Below are positions 20,476-24,660 of a stretch of 24,660 bases of DNA, in pieces. Numbering within the stretch: the stretch's first letter is position 1; each line of letters starts with the position of its first letter. Origin of the DNA: Gryganskiella cystojenkinii (lineage: Eukaryota > Mortierellomycota > Mortierellomycetes > Mortierellales > Mortierellaceae); NCBI GenBank assembly GCA_015852425.1, contig JAAAIG010000597.1:1-24660 (forward strand), given 5' to 3'. The notes beneath the pieces were generated by a model. The model saw only the letters and a program-made list of their open reading frames with translations, ran no database searches and had not been told where the DNA came from. The position numbers and the translations under genes were made by a program.

Positions 20476-21191
20476 AATCGACTAAGACAACCAAGAGCGG
20501 GCTACGTGCTCCGTGAGGATACCCGCACAACAAATGCCACCGATCATCACGGTGTTAGGATGAATAAACTAAAGCCAATAAAAGGGATCTTCCTAATAAT
20601 ACTTAATGACAAAAACCGTGAATTGAAATGAATAATCGAAGATCTGCGAAGGGGTCGTCATGGAAATTAAGACAAAGCCCTTCCCAATGTTCTACCGGTG
20701 GCGTACCACACCAGCAATTGCTTCACTTCAATTCCAGTTGAGAGAGAACATCAAATCTTGCCCGTCTTCTTTTAAGAGTAGAACGTTTGTTCAAAGTCAA
20801 CGGCCTTGCCATACATCCTGGACTGATGTGTGTTAACGAGACTCAACGCCACTATGGTCATCCTGTGATCGCTGCGCGCTACAGCCCTTCCATGGCCAGG
20901 TCTCATTCCTTGACTACCTGTGCTCTTTTGGTGTTCCCGATGTTGATCTTGGTGCGACCGGTGGGTTGTTCAGATCTCTCACGCATATGTGCATGGCCTT
21001 GGGGTGTCCCTCTTGGACTGACTTTGACCAGAACCGCCCTGTGTTATAGTTTTAGTTTCGACCCGGATTGGTTCAATCCGGCCCTTCAGTTTCATTTTGT
21101 ATGTGTAGCACACTCTCTAGTTGACATAAAATGGATGTTGAGCCATGAATGTAAGCAGCACCTTTTTTTCTTCCAAGGCGAGCGCCAGCAT
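20476..21191. other. Convergent spacer with an unexplained open stretch
   Basis: From 20787 to 21049 two + frames are open. The longer has no ATG near its start. The other runs from about 20846 to TAG at 21047-21049 with segments such as LDYLCSFGVPDVDLG. Neither has a recognisable domain, promoter or splice pattern. It may be a decayed gene or transposon fragment, or chance. The rest is AT-rich 3' flanking DNA. Confidence 0.3.
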
Positions 21192-21197
21192 TTTATT
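21192..21197 (-). terminator. Poly(A) signal of the NLR-like gene
   Basis: TTTATT on the + strand gives AATAAA on the - strand, about 72 bp beyond the TAG at 21269-21271. Confidence 0.45.
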
Positions 21198-21268
21198 TTC
21201 AATGCCGGTTTTTTACTAGCCCTACTTTGCAGTAGCAGCGTATTAAATAAAAGTATAATATAATTCGA

Positions 21269-24200
21269 CTATTCGATGGTTCTTTCATCCTGACCATTGC
21301 CGTCATGGTTCCCACCACGCTTGTTATGACATAGTGCCGTCGGCAATTCTTGACCACCCATAGCACCGCGCTGCTGTAATAAACGCATGTTCGTTCTACT
21401 TAAATTTTGCACGTTCCGAATAGACGTATTTGATAGAAAGAGACCGTTTTGCGTTGTGCTCCAGTGTAGGCGCACTTGAGCCTGCTCTATGCTTGTAGTG
21501 ACGTTCCATACACGGACAGAATTATCCTGAGATCCAGTTACAAAATATGTGCCACGACGGTCCTCTCGCCAAGAAATGCAGGTAACAGCTCCATGGAAGC
21601 TGTCGATGACTATGACGCATTGAGCCGAATGTGCATCCCACAGTCGCACAGAGTTGTCCTTACTGCATGACGCAATCTTATGGCCGCTGGGTGAATACAC
21701 CACACTTGTAACAGGCAGAGTGTGACCAGTTAGGACAGGACCGGCTGCACCAGTTCGTGCCACCCACAGTCGCACACTCTTGTCATAACTGCCGGACGCG
21801 ATCTGATGACCACTGGGTGAATACACCACAGTTCCGACTGAGAAGGCGTGGCCAGTTAAGACAGGACCAGCTGTACCAGTTTGTGAATCCCACAGTCGCA
21901 CAGTGTTGTCATGACTGCATGACGCGATCTGACGACCACTGGGTGAATACACCACACCGGCAACCCAGTAAGTGTGACCAGTTAGGATAGGACCAGCTGC
22001 ACCAGTCTGTGCCTCCCACAGTCGCACAGTCTTGTCCCAACTACCTGACGCGATCTGACTGCCCCTGGGTGAATACACCACACTTGTAACCCTGTTAGTA
22101 TGGCCAGTTAAGACAGGACCAGCTGTACCAGTTTGTGCGTCCCACAGTCTCACAGTCTTGTCCCAACTGCCTGACGCGATCTGATGGCCACTGGGTGAAT
22201 ACACCACAGTTTCAACTGGCTTGGTGTGGCCAGTTAAGACAGGACCAGCTGCACCTGTCTGCGCCTCCCACAGTCGTACGGTATTGTCATTACTACCTGA
22301 CGCGATCTGATGGCCACTAGGCGAATACACCACACTTGTAACCCAGTCGGCGTGGCCAGTTAAGACATGACCAGCTGCACCAGTTTGTGCCTCCCACAGT
22401 CTCACAGTCTTGTCTCGGCTACTTGAAGCGATCTGATGCCCACTGGGTGAATACACCACACTTGTAACCCAGTCGGTGTGGTCAGTTAAGACAGGACCAG
22501 CTGCACTAGTTTGTGCACCCCACAGTCGCACAGTTTTATCGTCACTATTTGATGATAGTGACGCGATCTGATGGCCACTGGGTGAATACATCACACTGGA
22601 AACCCAGTAAGTGTGACCAGTTAGGACAGGACCGGCTGCACCAGTCTGCGCCTCCCACAGTCGCACAGTCTTGTCAACACTGCTTGACGCGATTTGATGG
22701 CCACTGGGTGAATACACCGCCCTGGTAACAGAATCGGTGTGACCAGTTAAGACAGGACCAGCTGTACCAGTTTGTGCGTCCCACAGTCTCACAGTCTTGT
22801 CCTTACTGCCTGAAGCGATCTGGTGGCCACTGGGTGAATACACCACGGTTTCAACTAACATAGTGTGACCAGTTAAGACAGGGCCAGCTGCACCAGTCTG
22901 TGCCTCCCACAGTCGTACGGTGTTGTCATTACTACCTGACGCGATCTGATCGCCACTGGGTGAATACGCCACACTGTTAACAGGCAGAGTGTGACCAGTT
23001 AGGACATGACCAGCTGCACCAGTTTTTGCCTCCCACAGTCTCACAGTCTTGTCTCGGCTACTTGAAGCGATCTGATGCCCACTGGGTGAATACACCACAC
23101 TTGTAACCCAATCGGCGTGGCCAGTTAAGACAGGACCAGCTGCACCAGTGTGTGCCTCCCACAGTCGCACAGTTTTGTCATTACTGCCTGACGCGATCTG
23201 ATTGCCACTGGGCGAATACACCACAGTTTGAACTGAAAAGGCGTGGCCAGTTAAGACAGGACCAGCTGTACCAGTATGTGCATCCCACAGTCGCACAGTG
23301 TTGTCCCAACTGCCTGATGCGATCTGACTGCCACTGGGTGAATATACCAGGCTTGTCACGAAGTCTGTGTGTCCTTCCAGGAAACAAGTTTTGGACCAAG
23401 TTGAGGTATTGAACACGCTGATTGTGCCACCACGAAGGCCGACAGCATATGATTTTCCGTCTGGAGAATACGTACCGCAGTAGATCCGATCGCACTCCTG
23501 TAGATAAGGCCATTCACCGAACTCAACTCCTTCCATTTGTGCATCGCTCATGTCAACCTGGCGCATCCAAATGTTGCGAAGAATAGTGTTCCTCAAATCT
23601 GCTCCTTGCAACTGAGCAGAATCAAACAGGCCATAACTCAAATCTGCACCAGGAATGCGGATGCACCTCAGATCTGCTCCGTGGAATCGAATCCCTGCGC
23701 GGACCAAAATAGTGAGGGAATTTGCAGCAGCTTGACTTGTTTGAGTATCCGTCTTGGACCTCTCAATGATCTGATCCAGCCGTTGTTTGAATCTTGGATA
23801 GGCTTGAACATACTCGGCCAGGAACTGAAGGATCGATGACTCCTTGATAAGGTGTCTCTTGTTCAATGGGTGGTTGGAGATATCTTCGAGGTCTTGAGAT
23901 ACAGCATTATTGCCTGCTCCTTCTTCGAAGACATATCGCGAGTAAAAATACTCTAATAAAGACTGGTGTATGAACCGATATTGATCATGGACACGAGACA
24001 GTGGGCTTGACTCCAAGAGGAGTGTCGTCTCTGGGTCCACAGAACCAAAAAACTCGTCCTTCCACGTTGTCTGATAGCGTCTAGGCCTGTACTCCACCAC
24101 TGAGGTTCCACCATTTTTATGATAGATGGCAGAAGCAAGGTTTTTCGAAAAATCAATGACGCTCTCATCAAAGCCATAATTCAAAAGGAGCTTGAAGGCG

Positions 24201-24660
24201 GTATTGATTTCGCCTGAGCGAGTATTAATAGTTCGCCTTAATCGAAGTCGGCTCTTCTCTACCCAATGATCAATGAAGGAGTCATACAGGGTCAGACGAG
24301 TTACTTTTACTTTGGTCAGGTCGGACTCTTCCTTTACTACCCTTGGCAGCGCTCTCAGTGAGAGCGAGAGTAGAAACGGGTTCTTGACTAGCTCCAATAA
24401 ATTGGGTATCGACCTTAGCTTGTTCATGTAGTCTCCAGTGCTCCAGATGAGCCCTTCGTCCGCCAGCTTGTGTACCTCTGAGTCTCGCACAAACTGGCTA
24501 ACATAGTCCTCGATCTGGCCTCTAGAGAACGGAATGATCACAGCTTCGGTATATTGGTCAGGTCTGATGGCTTGGTATTGATCACGCATCTGAGGACAGA
24601 AGAGGTCGCGATGGTTCTGGCCAACAAAAGTACTTCTGCAACTGACTATCATCTTGATGT
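21269..24660 (-). CDS. NLR-like protein: NACHT, pentapeptide repeats, WD40 (5' partial)
   Basis: One uninterrupted frame enters from the right edge. Residue numbers below start from the in-window Met at 24652, which is probably not the true start: it lies in the NACHT sensor strand (IVSCRSTFVGQ). The Walker A and B motifs must lie outside the window. Residues 1-230 are the C-terminal half of the NACHT NTPase (FSRGQIEDYVSQFVRD, IPNLLELVKNPFLLSLSLRA, KVTRLTLYDSFIDHWVEKSR) and helical regions. Residues 325-374 are pentapeptide-type A(D/N)Lxx repeats (GADLRC, GADLSY, GADLRN). A divergent WD unit follows at about 394, then 14 near-identical 42-residue WD40 units (427-1010) and one more divergent unit (to about 1054). 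The tail contains LSRTNMRLLQQRGAMG. STAND proteins of this design are signal-responsive NTPases that oligomerise on ligand binding by the repeats. In fungi some control heterokaryon incompatibility or recognition of microbes. The N-terminal effector is not visible. It is convergent with PMT. Confidence 0.93.
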   Translation of the reverse strand, partial: IKMIVSCRSTFVGQNHRDLFCPQMRDQYQAIRPDQYTEAVIIPFSRGQIEDYVSQFVRDSEVHKLADEGLIWSTGDYMNKLRSIPNLLELVKNPFLLSLSLRALPRVVKEESDLTKVKVTRLTLYDSFIDHWVEKSRLRLRRTINTRSGEINTAFKLLLNYGFDESVIDFSKNLASAIYHKNGGTSVVEYRPRRYQTTWKDEFFGSVDPETTLLLESSPLSRVHDQYRFIHQSLLEYFYSRYVFEEGAGNNAVSQDLEDISNHPLNKRHLIKESSILQFLAEYVQAYPRFKQRLDQIIERSKTDTQTSQAAANSLTILVRAGIRFHGADLRCIRIPGADLSYGLFDSAQLQGADLRNTILRNIWMRQVDMSDAQMEGVEFGEWPYLQECDRIYCGTYSPDGKSYAVGLRGGTISVFNTSTWSKTCFLEGHTDFVTSLVYSPSGSQIASGSWDNTVRLWDAHTGTAGPVLTGHAFSVQTVVYSPSGNQIASGSNDKTVRLWEAHTGAAGPVLTGHADWVTSVVYSPSGHQIASSSRDKTVRLWEAKTGAAGHVLTGHTLPVNSVAYSPSGDQIASGSNDNTVRLWEAQTGAAGPVLTGHTMLVETVVYSPSGHQIASGSKDKTVRLWDAQTGTAGPVLTGHTDSVTRAVYSPSGHQIASSSVDKTVRLWEAQTGAAGPVLTGHTYWVSSVMYSPSGHQIASLSSNSDDKTVRLWGAQTSAAGPVLTDHTDWVTSVVYSPSGHQIASSSRDKTVRLWEAQTGAAGHVLTGHADWVTSVVYSPSGHQIASGSNDNTVRLWEAQTGAAGPVLTGHTKPVETVVYSPSGHQIASGSWDKTVRLWDAQTGTAGPVLTGHTNRVTSVVYSPRGSQIASGSWDKTVRLWEAQTGAAGPILTGHTYWVAGVVYSPSGRQIASCSHDNTVRLWDSQTGTAGPVLTGHAFSVGTVVYSPSGHQIASGSYDKSVRLWVARTGAAGPVLTGHTLPVTSVVYSPSGHKIASCSKDNSVRLWDAHSAQCVIVIDSFHGAVTCISWREDRRGTYFVTGSQDNSVRVWNVTTSIEQAQVRLHWSTTQNGLFLSNTSIRNVQNLSRTNMRLLQQRGAMGGQELPTALCHNKRGGNHDGNGQDERTIE
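21623..23374 (-). repeat. 14-unit, 126-bp WD40 minisatellite-like array
   Basis: Fourteen in-frame tandem units are 126 bp each except one (unit 7 in reading order, eighth WD unit overall), which has 9 extra bases. Each reads GHxxxVxxVVYSPSGxQIASxSxDxTVRLWxAxTGxAGPVLT. Similarity extends to silent sites, so the array is being homogenised by recombination. Differences concentrate at the three residues after GH, the two after V, and the residues around AS-x-S-x-D. Confidence 0.95.
21854..23122 (-). repeat. Five-unit segmental duplication inside the WD40 array
   Basis: Blocks 22484-23122 and 21854-22483 are co-linear copies of five WD40 units. Rare variants recur at a constant 639-bp offset: GTCTCGGCTACTTGAAGC at 23051 and 22412, the GACATGACC (His for Pro) variant, and GTTTGTGCGTCCCAC at 22770 and 22131. 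Confidence 0.8.

Noticed and set aside
21757..23412. Short + strand frames repeating CxxxLTRSDGHWVN-like motifs across the WD40 array
   Set aside because: They are antisense shadows of the WD40 repeats and inherit their periodicity.

Overview
The window looks like nuclear DNA from an early-diverging filamentous fungus, most likely a member of Mortierellaceae. This is an inference from gene style: short GT-AG introns with CT(A/G)AC-like branch sites, Zn2Cys6 and bHLH regulators with long CAA/CAG-encoded glutamine tracts, a PMT-family protein O-mannosyltransferase, a NACHT/pentapeptide/WD40 NLR-like protein, and intergenic DNA full of A/T homopolymers. One run of 230 Ns shows it is draft sequence.

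Layout. 153-1882 (+): four-exon single-pass membrane protein with a cysteine-rich outer domain and a glutamine-rich tail. 2178-6104 (-): four-exon Zn2Cys6 transcription factor (1211 aa), convergent with the first gene. 6105-10067: about 4 kb with no convincing gene. It holds a purine-rich promoter strip, a duplicated ~50-bp element carrying a CGTTCG/CGAACG dyad, and an unexplained island at 9.45-9.83 kb. 10068-10796 (+): UPF0303/HbpS-like (DUF336) gene interrupted by the N gap. 11151-13817 (-): two-exon class B bHLH factor (856 aa). 13818-16236: promoter DNA, one doubtful small ORF and gene-poor sequence. 16248-16328 (-): tRNA-Ser(CGA). 16386-16415: a pair of TCACGTGA boxes forming an inverted repeat. 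17035-20405 (+): six-exon PMT gene (877 aa). 21269-24660 (-): 3' part of an NLR-like gene running off the right edge.

How the genes relate. There is no operon-like or cluster logic; neighbours are convergent or divergent and mostly functionally unrelated. The one possible link is that the bHLH factor has the His5/Glu9/Arg13 residues that read CACGTG, and the only two CACGTG sites I found in the window lie between the tRNA and the PMT gene. The most interesting locus is the NLR-like gene. Its 14 nearly identical 42-residue WD40 units differ mainly at a few surface positions and contain a five-unit (639-bp) internal duplication. This is the pattern known from fungal self/non-self recognition NLRs of the HET-E/HET-D/HET-R type.
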